Positions 37,101 through 51,000 of a DNA stretch of 64,000 bases are shown in pieces. A program made the position numbers and the translations under genes. The first letter of the stretch is position 1. Each line of letters opens with the position of its first letter. Under the pieces are notes generated by a model. That model was not told the DNA's origin. It ran no database searches and saw nothing but the letters and a program-made list of their open reading frames with translations. The stretch comes from Pagrus major (taxonomy: Eukaryota > Chordata > Actinopteri > Spariformes > Sparidae), in NCBI RefSeq assembly GCF_040436345.1, contig NC_133232.1, positions 35,568,265 through 35,632,264 on the forward strand, in the 5' to 3' direction.

Positions 37101-37374
37101 GTGTTGATGAAATATTCATTGGACAGTAAGCCAGGTCAAAAGGCATTATGCCCAATAAACATTAAATTTAGTGGAAATAATAGTTGACTGCATGTTATAG
37201 ATACATCACCACTTGTAAATACTTGTCACTACATGCACAGGTTTCTGTTAATTACTTAAACAGAGCATTGTGAAGAAGCCCCACATTAGCCACATTAGTA
37301 ACGTAACTTTAAGAACAGAAAATAAAAAATGCATGTCTGAAAAATAAAATAAAAAAAATCAAACTCAGCTGGAC

Positions 37375-37380
37375 TTTATT
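37375..37380 (-). terminator. tenm3: candidate tenm3 poly(A) signal
   Basis: TTTATT on plus, AATAAA on minus, with a T-rich downstream stretch (minus strand TTTTTTTTATTTTATTTTT). Confidence 0.5.
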
Positions 37381-38277
37381 CGTCATGTATAAACACAACA
37401 TAAATTACTGGTAATATGACTAGTACAGACATTTACTCAATTTCTTAAAAAAACGACATAAAACTCTTGCATAATTTACAAAACATGGTGTCCCTGTGCT
37501 ATCCAAGACACGTTTGTGCCTTTCCCCCCCAACAGAGTTCTTCATTCTTTCACTGTCCTTTTTTCCACAATGAATATTGGGTATTTAAACATGGAAACTG
37601 TTTCTTTTTTTCTTTTTAAAAACATCTCAAAGAGAATAAGACATTTTGATGTTTTTGATGTTTACAGTGCTAAATCTGGTATACATAGTGGTTGTTTGGT
37701 GAGGATATCTCTAACGTCAGAAGTCTCTGATTTTAAAAACAAACATTCGCTCAAGGACACTGCTCGCTCTGGGAGTGTGAACTCTCGAGCCCCGAACTTC
37801 TAAAGAAGTGCAGATATGCATAATGTAAACATTTCCTTTGCTCCTTTAATACTGTCGGTTGAGCCGGACTCTTCTTGATGAAAACAACAACAAAAAAAAT
37901 CCCAAAAACATAAAACACCAAAATTAGCTGTCTGTTTCTCCAAAGACACCAGTATTTCTCTGCTTCAGAGTCCAGAGTCCAAAAGGCTTGTGCAACAGAG
38001 GAACTGACCTGTAATTGCCATGTTAAGGCTTGGTGTAGTTATACATTTACTCTGTAGTCCCTGGGCCACAATGCACAGCATTGCTTTTGACCCCTTGTTT
38101 TTTTGTTCTTTTTTCTTTCTACTTTTTTCTTTCTTTTTCTTTTTTTTTTTTAATACAAAAACACATTGACACTCAGGGTAGATAACAGCAACCTTAGATT
38201 ACAGTTGCTTTTCATTTTGTCCGCTAGTGTGTCTCTACCAAACTAAGTCTCTTTGGCAGAAAATGCACCTCGTATTG
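37375..38277 (-). other. tenm3: tenm3 3' untranslated region (inferred)
   Basis: Follows the TAA at 38280-38278. The first canonical AATAAA on the minus strand is at 37380-37375, followed by a T-rich stretch, giving a UTR of about 0.9 kb. An earlier variant ATTAAA lies near 38148. The minus strand is strongly A/G-rich at 38095-38160. Confidence 0.5.
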
Positions 38278-38409
38278 TTACCTTTTCCCAATTTCACTTT
38301 GCCGCAGAAAGTGGATGTTATTAGCACTGTCTGCTAACTCTGGGTACTGCTCAATGGAGAGCACATAGTAACCATCATACCCCAAAACCTTTCCACTACT
38401 CAGGAGCTG
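38278..38409 (-). other. tenm3: teneurin C-terminal associated peptide (TCAP) region
   Basis: The last 43 residues begin with Gln right after a dibasic KR (TEGEKR), and end in Ile-Gly-Lys-Arg. This matches the TCAP layout: dibasic cleavage, pyroglutamate-prone Gln, and a Gly-basic-basic amidation signal, with about 40 residues between. The [18 protein letters not shown] core is closest to TCAP-3. Release as a peptide is inferred from the family. Confidence 0.75.
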
Positions 38410-39030
38410 CCTCTTCTCCCCTTCTGTCCAGGGGCGGACCCCCTCCTCGCCATCTCGCACTCGCTGCTGTTCTCTTGCCCAAGCGCCTGCGAGGGCGCGC
38501 TGACGAGCGAGCTCAACAACTCGCGCTTTCTCTTCGTCCACTGTGGATCCATAGCGGATATGAAGAGCGAGAGCACCAGCACGAATCTCCACATCTGCAA
38601 AACGCCGAGTGCGACTATCCATGACTGTGGTGGACTGAGAAACAGTCACATTAACACCATTCTCCAGGGTTTTGTGTCCACTAGTGAGGTGCAATGCAGC
38701 AAGGTCGGCATCTGGAAGGCCTGGCTTGACAAAGTAGTGTGTGTCCCGCCCTTCTATAGTGAAGTGGAGGTCTTCCAAATAGAAAGCATTGTTGAGGATT
38801 GTTGCGACCTTGATACAGTCCTCACTGGCCACGTTGAGTGTGTGAGTGTGAACGCTGCCCTTGTAGATAGCAAACATAACAGCCCTTCCAATTGGAGACA
38901 TTGCTGCTGAGAACCACAGCCAAGACTTTTCACCTCTGCGACCTCGAGTGAGATGGACCTCTGGCAGCCGCTCGAATGACAAGAGAGAATGCGCTTGTCT
39001 GGTTACTTCCTGCTGGACCCCAGAGATAGA
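38278..39030 (-). CDS. tenm3: tenm3 last coding exon (Tox-GHH-like fold and TCAP)
   Basis: Begins [20 protein letters not shown], includes [20 protein letters not shown], then [19 protein letters not shown] and [19 protein letters not shown], and ends at TAA. This C-terminal domain shares the fold of bacterial Tox-GHH nucleases but catalysis in animals is not expected. Confidence 0.97.
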   Translation of the reverse strand, partial: SISGVQQEVTRQAHSLLSFERLPEVHLTRGRRGEKSWLWFSAAMSPIGRAVMFAIYKGSVHTHTLNVASEDCIKVATILNNAFYLEDLHFTIEGRDTHYFVKPGLPDADLAALHLTSGHKTLENGVNVTVSQSTTVMDSRTRRFADVEIRAGALALHIRYGSTVDEEKARVVELARQRALAGAWAREQQRVRDGEEGVRPWTEGEKRQLLSSGKVLGYDGYYVLSIEQYPELADSANNIHFLRQSEIGKR

Positions 39031-42000
39031 CTGTAGGAAAAGTGCAGTGAAACGTTAACGCCTGAACATGGCAGAACCTGACTCTCCAGGCCATTTAGAA
39101 CCAGCTTCTGCTCTGCTTCAAAGAATTTTTCATCCCCGTCTAAGATAATGGTGTTTTCAAGCTGTGTTCTCAAGCCAAAAGTAGATAAATCCCCCATGAC
39201 AATTTTACAGCAACACTTTTTGTGTAAAGGCCTAAGAAGAGACCAAAGCATCATAAATAGCTTCAAAAGATTGTTTTAACAGTAGGAACACCAAAATATT
39301 ACATATAAAGTTAGACAGTGTTCTAATGTGTTCAATTGGTAGATAAAACAACAAGACAGAGGAAAGAACACGTTATGCTTATTTGGCGTATTATTATGCA
39401 AATATTGCCCAATTAAAATTGATTTTGTATGAAATACATCGCAGTCCAATTAAGAGATGGCAGCTTGAAACTTCTGACATCAGAGAAAAACAATGAAAAA
39501 CAGAGCATTTGTTTTGGTGCCTGTCCGAGCCTGTACACTTTCAAAAGCATAGTGTCTGTCGGCTGGAGGAGTATAACAGTTGTGTTTGTGTTCAATATGC
39601 ATGAGAGATATTAGTGCTACCCACCGGCAGATCATCCCAGAGCTGACTCTTGCTTAGTTCATAGGACGGCATGCTCAAATCGAACTTTGGGACTGGAAAC
39701 CCAGGAATGGTGTTGTGCAGATGAAAGCCAAAGGTTACGAGCCAGCTGTTCACATCTGTGCAAGAAGAATAAATTAAAGACAGAAAGTTCACGAGTTACA
39801 ACATGAGTAGCAGCGTACCAGATGATACATTTCTATTTGAAAAACTTCTGACAAGAACGTTTGAAGAAGGTTCTGACAAACTTTCTTGAACAGTCAACGC
39901 TGAGCATTGCTAATAATTGCTAATTATTACAACACAAACAAAATTAAATAAAACCCAGATATGAAACATCCGATTAGAAAAGGATAAAGATTTAATATGC
40001 AAATTATCAGGGATTTTCTCTACTATTTTCCGACAATTTAAATAATTCATGGAGAAATTCATCTGCAGAAAAATGGGTAATGAAAATAATCATTAGTTGC
40101 GGCCCTTATAATCATAATCAAACGTATCAGAAGCTTTAACCATGATATCTCTTACCTGCAACATATTCTCTCACTTCATGGACTTTGCTGATGGGGTTGT
40201 TATTTCTGAACATGTATAAATTAAAAGGAGCTGGCTCTTTGCCAACTTTTTTCCACGTAGAGACATCTGGAACAGTCCACCTTCCAGACATTATATCGTA
40301 ATCCTGCTCCCCGAAGTGCAGCAGTTTGGTCAGGGGATCATACAGTCCTCCGTGAAACCCGAGCACAAGCTGGAAGTCTGGGTTTGAGTCGAAGTAGACC
40401 TCCCCGTATGCCGTGTACTGGAGCTGTTTTACCAGGAGGCCGTTGCTCGTGAAGACAGCCAGAGGTGTGCCGGTGTTATCACAGGCGATGTAGAACTCCT
40501 CTCCGCTGCTGATCTCCATTGCAAACAGGTGTCCTTGGAGGTCGTAGTAGAGCGAGGTGATCTCTGAACTGGAGTGGTTATATACATGTGTAATCCTGGC
40601 TGGGTAGCTCAGGTCTGCGTAGAAATATTGCAGGTGTTGGCCCAAGCTCGTCTTAGTGGACACTCTGCGGCCGAGTCCATCATAGCGATACTGAATCGTC
40701 CAGCCATTGCTCTTGCTGTAGACCCGCACCAAGAGTCCTTTGGAGTTGTACTCAAAAATTTCTGCTCCCCTCTGACGGAGGAAACCATCTTCATCCATTC
40801 TGTATTGGATATCTCCAAGGCGGGTGATGCGGTCTCTCAAGTCATAGCGCAGAGGAAGAAGTCTGGCACTGTTTCCTGCGTTCAGCAGGTGCAGATTTCC
40901 ATTAAGGTCATATGTATAGCGCCACATCACTTTTTCATTCAGATACACAGTCTGGAGCTGGCCATCCACATCATACTCATAGCTGTACTTGGTGGTGTTG
41001 GCAAAGGGGCCGATCTTGATCTCTCGCCTGATGACTCTGCCCACATCGTCGTACTGGAAAGTGATCCAGTACATGAGCGAGCGGAATATCTCATACTGGA
41101 TCTCCTTGATGCGACCATGTGCATCGAAGTGTTTGGTGTAGGTCATGACTGCGGTGGATATGATTTGATTTATATCGTAGTAAATAACCCCGAACTTCCC
41201 AAACTGTTCTACCTTTCCTGAGATGTCATCAAACTGGTACAGATCGATGGGTAGTGGTGTTTCGTTGATGACGCCTTGCACGCTGGTGACACGCAGGCTG
41301 CTGTCATAGGTGTAATCAAAGCGTGCATTGACCATGCCATCCTCACTGAAGCGGAAAATCTGCCGGTCCACCAGGGGACCCACTTGGCGATAGCGGATGG
41401 AGCAGATGAAACCTTCATTCTGCAGGTTGACCGTCTTCAGCACACCTGCCGTCTCGTCGTAGGTGAAGCTGACCCTTGTGCTGTCATACAACATCTCTGA
41501 CAGTTTGTTCTGCCGGCGGTACCTGTACAGGACCCTACGGCCTGTGCCAAGGTGAGCTACTCTCAGTAGGAGGCCATCTTCGCTGTAGTCCACAGCCACT
41601 GAGGCGTTGCTCTCTGGGGGATGATAAAGGTTCCTGTAGTAGCCCACTGAACGGATGGTCTGCATGGTGTAGCGGGCTACGCTTGGCATCGTGACAGCAG
41701 AAAGCCGGTCCAGGGAGTCGAAATCAAATATGTACTGCCGTTGACTGTGGAGCAGGAGAACCATGGACTAGAGGGAAAAGAGCAAAATAGCAAGTGTTTT
41801 CTTAAGTTGTGTAATATTTATACATAATATATGTGTAATGACAGGCGGGTTGAGTGCAGTCAGAGTGAGTAGAAACAGGGTATATGAAAAATGCACTGGG
41901 TAGAGTTAGCTATCAGATTGTCTGATCTGTTAATGCAGAATACAGTATACAGCTTTAGTTTCAGTGTTATAAGTACTTTGAAAATGATATATTGATGTTT

Positions 42001-45000
42001 AATACCACATAGAGCTTCTGTCATGAACATTTCCTGAGAACCCTGGTGTGGAGGACAATTTGTTCTTTTAAACACGTTCAATTATTTAATGACTGTCTGG
42101 TGGTCAAAATACTCGACCATCTGGCACAAGTAATGTTTTCTTTGAAGTCCGTTTCTCCACAAAAACTAGTTTATTTTAAAATATATGCAGATTAGACTGT
42201 GGTCTGTCTTCTGAAGGTTTACCACCCTTCCTGTTAAAATGTCATGCTCAGTCATCCGTTGCTACAGAGGTTGCTTGTGCTCCCTGAGCTCTCCGTGTTC
42301 CTTATGTCAGAGTGTTGACATGGCCTCTCCAGGTCACGCAATGAAAGGATGCAGCCAGGAGAGGCTGAGGAAATCTCTGCATGTATTTTTGTAGCTGAGC
42401 ATCTCAATGCAATCTTAACTACACTCTAAAAAATGTCTAAAATATAGCAAATATTTTTTGTCGGAGAGATTGATGCAGCTCAAGAGAGATAAATTGCTGT
42501 TTGACACGATGGAACAGCAAAATACAAAATGTTATTTAGGTTTAGATTTGTTTTGTATGTGTGCCACTCTTTATATCACTATGTGCATAATTTAGCCTCC
42601 TATATCTTCTTAAGAATACTCCAGGAGCAGACCTGAAGACTACCTGAACATACAAGGACTGTACAGATCACAACTATTTCCTGAAATCTATTTTTAGTCT
42701 TGCCAGTCAGAATGAAGCACATATTTAACAATTGAGTAAATACAGTTATTAAAATTGTGAAAAAATGTGCTCTTGCAGGGTTTCATATAATCATAGCCTG
42801 CCAGTCGCCCAGTGTGTTGACTCTGTATTTACCCAGTCTTTCAATTTGTACTCCTTGTTGGCCACCATCACTAAAAACCGGTTGAACCAGTCCTCAAGTG
42901 CAGGGTGTCCATTCTTTGTTATGTTTCAGCTATTCATTCATTTATTTTTGTAAGAGGACCATGAACAATATTTAACATTTTGTTAGCATTTGATGGATTG
43001 TACTAATTTTCATCTTCAGTCTCCTGGCAGGTCACAATTAAACCACTCACGCAGTCACAGCACAGCACTAAACAAACAAGACAGGACACACGATACAAAA
43101 TTACATGCAGCAGCACATAACATATTTAGTCTTCAGGCTTTACATACAGTGATTTAAAGACTGTACTGTGTTTTTGCAAATGTACTGTATACTCTACACT
43201 GCTGCCAATGCACTCTTTCCTTGGTTAAACCTGACACACTGCAGAAAAGCAGATGGATACACCAGGTTACACTTTATGTCTTCCTTCAGAATTTTCATTA
43301 CTGGGTCGAGGGTTAGGTACATCTTGTGCATGCAATCCTTCTGAATATGTTTATATCCAACGCGTATAAATAATGCTTAGAAGTCTGCAGTTAATCTAAA
43401 ATGATGACTGTGTTTTGCCTCTGTAAGAAGCAGAATTATATGCATGGGGCTGGTGATTATTGCGAAATAAGCCTCTTCAGGGTGACCGCTGCTACATGTC
43501 AGGGTCTTCAGTCATCCTGTGGCGATAATGACTAGCATGCTGCACACTATATCTTACATATTGCTTCCTCTGGTCATGTTATTTTCTCACCTGCTCCAGG
43601 TAGGTGTAACTCCATATCTTCCCATCAGCAAACACCCTGGACACCAGGCGGCCCTGGCTATCATACTCAAGTCTCTCAGTGGTGGGACCTCTCTGCAGGG
43701 CACTGATTTGCCCGCTGCTAGTGCGGCTCACATTAACCGGCAGTAGCTTACTGCTGGGCACCCAGAGCACTGGGTGGCCTGCTGTGTCGTATATAATCTT
43801 TAAGAGGAACTTCCTGTGGTCATCATAAATCTTCTCTGTCCTCAGGGTGCGATCATAATCAACGGAAAGAATGTTTCGCCCGTTCACCTGTGGAAAGACT
43901 TGATTTAAGAATGTGTAAGACAAAAAACGACAACTCCTACAACGGCTACTACGAGTGATAATATCTAACAGATAACTCTTTAAAAAATTATACAGTGAAA
44001 GTACACTGATTATACAATCATACAATAGCAAGAAGAAATCCTTGCTTTTTATAACACCTTTGTCTGGATGTCTCTTTAAACTGTATTCACAATGATTTTC
44101 ACTACAGTTGTCACAGAGATTAACATCCCCTTCACGGGGCTCATTAAACTGAGAGACACTCTGGCGATTGTTCAGGTTCACTTAAATTACAACCTCCTGA
44201 ATTTAGTGGAGATGAAAATTACTCAGAGGCAAAGTAACCACCCAAGTTAAGTTCATGAAGTACCGTAAGTCATAAATCTGAGTGTCGGATTCTAAGAAGG
44301 TGGAATAAGAAGAGGTGGGCTTCTGTACAGTGTTAGAATAATGATAACTCTCTATATCAGGAATTTAATGGTGATGTGATTCTATCATTTAAATGGAAAG
44401 AAAGAATTTTTGGAAGGTTATAAAAAGGGCAGTGACACAGCTACAGACATAAACCAACAGATGTCTTTACTTGGACAGTTTAATCATATTTTTCTGAGAA
44501 GTAACCTTGTGCAACTGATCACTGTCCCCAGAAGTGTCACTTCCACAGTCTATCTAGCACTGAGGTAAGCAAGGCCACAGGAGAAATCCACTCTTGGGGT
44601 GTTGATCACTTGCATGTGCTGCAAGGAAGTAAGAAAAAAAGAAATCAAACATACCCTAAGCTTGCGTCCAAACACGATAACTTTCCCTCTGGCTTGTTCT
44701 TTGCGGAAGCGCCACTCAACCAAGTTTTGCCCACTCTCCCCTGGCAAGCTCATGTTGCGTCTGGCTACAGTTGGATTGGCAGCGCCTGCCAGGATGTGGG
44801 GCTCTGTCTGGTAGTGGGTGTCCATCCCGTTGGCATAGGTAATCCTTAGCGAGTTGTCAAAGCCCACTTGATAGCTGCTTCTACACTGGTCTGTTGATAG
44901 TAAACAAAAAAATGAACAAAATGTACATTTTAGAACAGAGAAATATGTCATTACACATGGGATTTCATGTTATTGACAGTCTCCTCGTTGAACCCGGTTG

Positions 45001-48000
45001 TGGTTTCAGTCTTTAGGATTTTTATTCAGCTTTTCTCGCAAAAAAGAATGAACATGAATGATGTGCTGAAATAACTGGACCATCTGGCTCTGGCAGCGAG
45101 TAGAAACCATTTAGATACAAGGTTGAACTGACACGCCAAAGCCTGCACACTGACAGAGTAATCATTTACACTGTCGTCTGTCAGACCCTCTGAGCTGTAA
45201 TGATACACGACTTAAGCTTACTCAACATTGCCCCGACGACCCCCGAAACAATGACAAATAACGGCTTACAAAATAGCTGCCTGAGTCGGGAAGAAGAGTT
45301 GTGGCCCTTACCCTGAGCCAGAGTGTAGAAGGCACGGATGGTCGAGGTGTTCGTGGTGATGCTGATTTCTTCTTCCGTCATGGAGCTTTCGATGTCCACG
45401 GTCAAAGCGCTGTATATGTCTGTGTACAAGTTATTCACCATTCCAGTGGGGAACGTCACATTCATTAGCCGTCCTTCACTGTCGTAGCTGTTTGACAAAA
45501 ACATCAGGAGACAGAAGCACTGATGTGTATGAGAGCTCTCAATGCCACAATGCATTGAATTATCAGCTCTTTTATACTTGTTGAATAAGACCATCAACAT
45601 TATTCTAATTAAAATGTCACTTTTCTTTCATATTTTTTTCTTTTTCCAGTTTCCAGAGCGTAAGTGACACGACGTCTGTATCAACCCAGAGCGCAGTCCA
45701 AATATTTGATATGTGAGAATGACACATTTCATCAGCTATCCGTTTCATATGAACTTTATATTAATGGATTGGATTCTTTGGATGATTGATGTGTCATTAT
45801 AATTTAAACTGAATGCTTTGCTTTTTTTTTAGTTATAGTGAGGATATCATTCATGGCATAATGCGACATGACAGCAAATTACACAAGGGAGAAAAATTCA
45901 ATCACTGAGAGGGCATGCTATTGTGACCATGTTATGGTGGCTTATTATTGTAAAAAAAAATACATAATCATGGGTGGATTTTGTTTAGCTTTCCTCTTTT
46001 TAAATGTATTTATGTCAGAAACAACATCACATTGTAACCAACACTTATGCTGCTTCTTCACTCATGGTTTATTCAAGAAACGGTAAAAGTAGAAGAAAAA
46101 GTAGCATACGTTATGGATATGGAGTTATTAAAGTCTAACTAGGCTATTTTACAGATCTGAGGCAAATTTTATAATTAGGTTTCAATTAAATGTGCACCCT
46201 AAAGCATTTTGCAGGTAAGTACGGTTACCATTTATAGAGTTAACTTGTACTGAGCTGTGAGACGAGAAGGAAGAAGCACAGGGTCACACACATGCACATG
46301 TCCATGTCCATACACAGCAAATATTTTTGTCCTTGTAACTCATGAGTTGAAAAACGCAATAAACATCCTGGCGTTGTCCCTCAACTGTAAAGCCTCCTGA
46401 TCCATGAGAAGCATGAATACTTTCTCTTTTTTAATTCCAAAACATAAAATGATCTGCCAACGCCAAAGTGTATTTGTTTACATCATTTGAATTAGTATGC
46501 ACAAAGGAGGAGGTGTTTTTTAATTTGTACAGTGGGCTGGTTCCAGATGCAAAAGGCCTACATTTAATTGCAAACTAAATCAGTCTGACTTTCCAGAGAA
46601 TGAACTTGCCAGTCTCCATTATACTTACTCGTAGAAAGTTGTCCAGCCAATCTCGGATGTCTTTGTAGCCAGCAGGCCGTTGTTGCCATGGTAAGTTAGA
46701 AGCACTAGCTCCTGGCCCTGCGCTGTGAGTGTTTTCAGCCCGCCGTTGGTGCTCATGCTCAGCCAGATCACCTGGTTGTCAGGGGCGACGATACGCACAG
46801 GCGTGCGGTTGGGATCCCTACGGATTCTCAAAGTGTTGCCACTGCTGTCCGTAACAGCTGTGATGTCATTCTCTGTGCTGTAGCTGAAAGTGTATTTCGA
46901 GTCGCCAGTGAGCAGGCTGGCAGTGTGTTGGTGGGTGCCATTGCTGTCAAACATATACAGCTCCTGCGCATCGGGGGACGCCACTTCATATGTACCGGCA
47001 CTGGAAGTCAAAGTTGGCCCATTTCGAGCGATGGCCCGGATGCGGATGTTGCCCAGGTCTGCCACATAGAGTGTTCCATCTGGGGCTGCCACTAAAGAAG
47101 ATGGAGCATTGAGCCGAGCATCTTTGGCATAGCCGTCGCCTGTCTGGTAACAGTCGCAGTTGGCATCATTCTTGCAATCACAGTCGGAGAGAGCCCCGGC
47201 CAAATGAGTTATCTCACCATCCACAGAAACCTTTCGGATCCTGCTCATCTTTCTCTCATCTGTCTCCGCTATGTAGATGGCCCCATGGTAAGAAACAGCA
47301 ATGGAAACAGCTGATTCGAGAGGGGTTAACTGAGCCCTTTGACCGCCGGCCAAGCCACGGTCCAGTCCAGCCAGCGGGCAGTGGATAGGTCGGCCAGCTG
47401 CAATGCTCACTTGACCGTTCTCTGTGATGCGCAGCACAATGTTGTTGTCCAGGACATACAGCGAGTTGTCCATGGGGCTAACTGCTAGGTCTGTGGGCCA
47501 CTCCAGAATCACCTGAAATACAGGACATCATTAGATTGGCTGCTGTTTTTTTCACTGGAGATCAACACACTGGAAAAGATGCCACTTTGGAAAGAAGTAA
47601 AAAAAAAAACAAGGCACAGGAGGTGTTTTTCTTGGCTGTAAAAAGTCCCATTCATCTCACCAGAATGCTACTCTCTAGGTGATTTTGTGTTATATTAAGT
47701 GTAATAAGATGTTTTGGAATCGAAATGAGATATTCTTGGTAAGATTGTGAGTTTTTAAACATTTTCAATTTAAAACAATAGCTGATTACTCAAAGTAATC
47801 ATGACCACAAATCAATTCATGGGCTCATGAACAATAAAGCACCTTCCAAATTCTCAAGGTCTAAATCAGCAAGAATAGAAAAAAAATAAATAAAAAAAGC
47901 AGTGATGCTGTAACATCAACAACATGACTGTAATGAATAAATCTTCAGTGTAGTCACATTGTGGCTGATATCGAGAATACCTTGAGCTGTGAGGAGGCTG

Positions 48001-51000
48001 TAAACAGACACAGCTCAGCTATCCTCTGTTCCACCAGCCTTGGACTGGCAAGTTATTCCCTCATGGAAGTTGATTTTCTATCATGTCCTCTCTCCTTTTA
48101 AACATTTAAGCTATATCGTGCTGCCATTGAGATTTCAAACTAAGTGGAGTATACTGTAAGATGTTTATCCCCTGAGTGGCTTATAGTATAGCTGCAAAAA
48201 TAACCCTCAGTGTGCCCTTCATACCTTCACGTAGGCACCACTAACTGGTGCTGCAACCTGAGAGAGAAGTTTTTCGCTTTTGGGTGACCAAGGAAGTAAT
48301 TTAAATTGAGTGAAAAAGATATTTCAGACGATAAAAATAAAGACAGCTGTGTTAACCACATTTTGGAAAAATAACAAGTATTACAATCCAAAGCTTTAAC
48401 CCCGGCCAACCATTACAGTCTGCTTGTCAGAAATGTGTCAGTGAATAAAAAAGCTCCTTGTAACAGCACAAATGACTGGCCTGGCCTTCAAATACATAAC
48501 TGTGTCATTAAAACTGTCAAAATGCTCCCAAACTGTGCTTTTCCACAGAGCGATTAATAATAAAACACGCTGCGTTTAAGGCTGCCACTAGTTAAACTGC
48601 ACTGAGCCAATTCTCTAGCTGGGATGCCTGAGGATCCTACTGTCTCGCCAAAACCATGTCTTTATTGGCTCAAACCAAATGACTTGATAATTAGCAAAAA
48701 GTGACAAGCTTAATCCTTTGTCTTTATGTTCATTTATGTTCGTCCTCCTTCATGTTCACCACCCACCCACCTACACACACGAACAAAAGATTGCATTATC
48801 TTGTGTTTACACTAAGAAATATTCCTACGCTGCCAAAAGCACCTTTTAATTCTCCCCCTCGCCTTTATGGCTGCATTTCTATTATTTAACCTCTCAATAG
48901 GACACAAGAATATCTATTATATCTTCTGTCAGGGTCATTTTGTTTTGACTGTTTCAGCCTTCCCTCTCTACTCTTGAAGTGTTTTGTTTGTAGTCTTGTC
49001 GTCTCTCTTTTTGTAAGCTGATCTGCATTAAAACATAAGAAATCTAATTAAAATGTAAATTGGTTAGTTAAAAAACCCAACCAAAAAAAAAAAAATACAG
49101 TTGTCTGCTGCACACAAGTGAGAGGTGGGAGAACCTGATCCTGCAGCAATTTTATTCTCGACAGCCGAAGCACTTAAGAATTCACTGTCTGCAGAAACAG
49201 AAAATAGATGCTGTGAATGCATCAATTTTCATATGATAAAAGCCCTTTTTTAGTTTTTATTTTTCTTCATTATTCATACTAACTCAGATCTGAAAGAAGT
49301 GAAGAAGAAGCGAAAAGAGGAGAGATTAATGTTTAAGCGCAGGGAACTGCAGCTCTGCTCTGTACGAAGTGGCACGGTATTGTAATGCCGTGACCTATTG
49401 TGTACAGACAGGGCGCCGCTTTTATGTCACCTCATTCACAGGTAGATGCCAGGCAAAGCGGTCCGTCGCCAGTCGCTGCAGAAGAAAAGGTTTTATGTGC
49501 ACCAAGCCGAGCACTGCTTCATTATCATGTATGGTATAAGTGTCCTCAATCCCGAGTATTTCTAGTGGAACACTAAACACTAATTCGGCTCCAGCCACAT
49601 CAAAACAAGCCCCCCAAACTGAGTAATTATTCTTCCCTCCATATCATCTGCCGTGACCTGAAAACTCATCTCTTCAATAAACACTTCATGTCTCCACTTC
49701 CTGCCTGAATCACATCTTCCTCCTACCACATATTTTCCTCCTGTACTTTGAGAGAAAATGCTCTGCACTTGTGGAGTTGAGAGCAAAAAAACAAAAAACA
49801 AAAAAAACACATTTTCTTCGTCTCTGCTGTTTCTTCACCAAGCTGCTTACAAGGTTTGGTGTTCTAGGAAATGGAGCTTATTCAGCTGATGTAACTGTAT
49901 TTTCTTGGAATAGGATCCATCCATTAAGTGTCTATTTTAAATTTAACATTTATTCAATAAGGAGATCCTCACTGAGATTTAAATTCTCTTTTTTTATGAC
50001 TGTTCATGGCCAAGACAGACTGACAGCAATAACAAAACAACTGACATCATCCAGGGGATAACAGAAAAGAAATCCTACAAGATCAGAATTTAATAAAAAC
50101 TGAATTACAAACAATAAATAATTAAAAAAATAATAACGTCAAAGATCACATCCTTGATACAAACAAGAGTCACTTTAAAAGCAACCTCAGGGCTATCTAA
50201 AACCATTATAAAGATAAGCAAGATGATCAAGTGTTATCAAACAATAAATAAATTAAACTGAAACATCCAGATTCAAATATTTCCCCCAAACAGAAGCCAG
50301 AAGGGAGCGTGTACACTTTCTGCAGCACTGATTTAAATTCCCGGAAAGAGACCAGTTTTTGCAATTTCAAATTTAATTGCAGAAGGTTCCAGGCGGAGGG
50401 AGCAGCTTGTAAAAAAGCTCTTTTAACCACTTCACTGAAGAGTTTGGGAACTGTTAATAATAACATAGATGGTGAGGTAATTTAAAAAAAAAATGTCCCA
50501 GCATATCTTGGTCTAACTTGAAGACCAGTTCCCTGAAAAGATTATCATTCATGAAAAGATATGAGCATATGTAATATATATGCAGTTATATAATGCTGCA
50601 TATCAATGATGAGTCATAGGTGAGCAAACTGAAAGAGGGCCAGAGGGGGTGGGGGGGCACAAGGTGGCGCTGTGACATGCTCTGTGGAAGCCCACAGGCA
50701 GCGTTAACAACTGTCTGGCACTTGAGAGTAGAAGTCACCTGATTGACATCCATGCTGTTGTCGCAGGTCAGAGGGCGAGCCGATGTCAAGTCGTTGGAAC
50801 CGAGGAAAGTTGATATGATGCCGTTCTGGTCCACCTTTCTGATTGTGGTGCCATCAACAAAATAAATCAGGCCATTCTTGTCCACAGTGATGCCTGTTGA
50901 CATCAGGTACGAGGGGGTAAAAGGAGCAAAGAAGAGAAAGAGGGGGAGGGAGAGAAAAAAAAAAAAACTTGTGATAACAGGAAAACATGGTAGATATGCG

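Larger units (their letters stand above)
30169..37374. other. tdo2-tenm3 intergenic region
   Basis: Contains the tdo2 promoter (right of 30168; a reversed CCAAT box and an ATAAACA Fox-type site lie within about 200 bp on the minus strand, low confidence), a partly repeated exon-like module (32105-34290) and a hAT-type miniature element (33538-33868). No coding exon is convincing; the longest open frame (31882-31517, minus, 121 residues) shows no family pattern. Confidence 0.5.

Noticed and set aside
40156-40180. Alternative upstream donor GTGAGA in the large tenm3 exon
   Set aside because: It ends in phase 0 while the next exon needs phase 1, so it would frameshift; the GTAAGA donor gives [13 protein letters not shown] as in other teneurins.
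40574-41221. 215-residue open frame on the plus strand
   Set aside because: It is the complement of the large tenm3 YD-repeat exon, whose minus-strand frame matches teneurins along its whole length.
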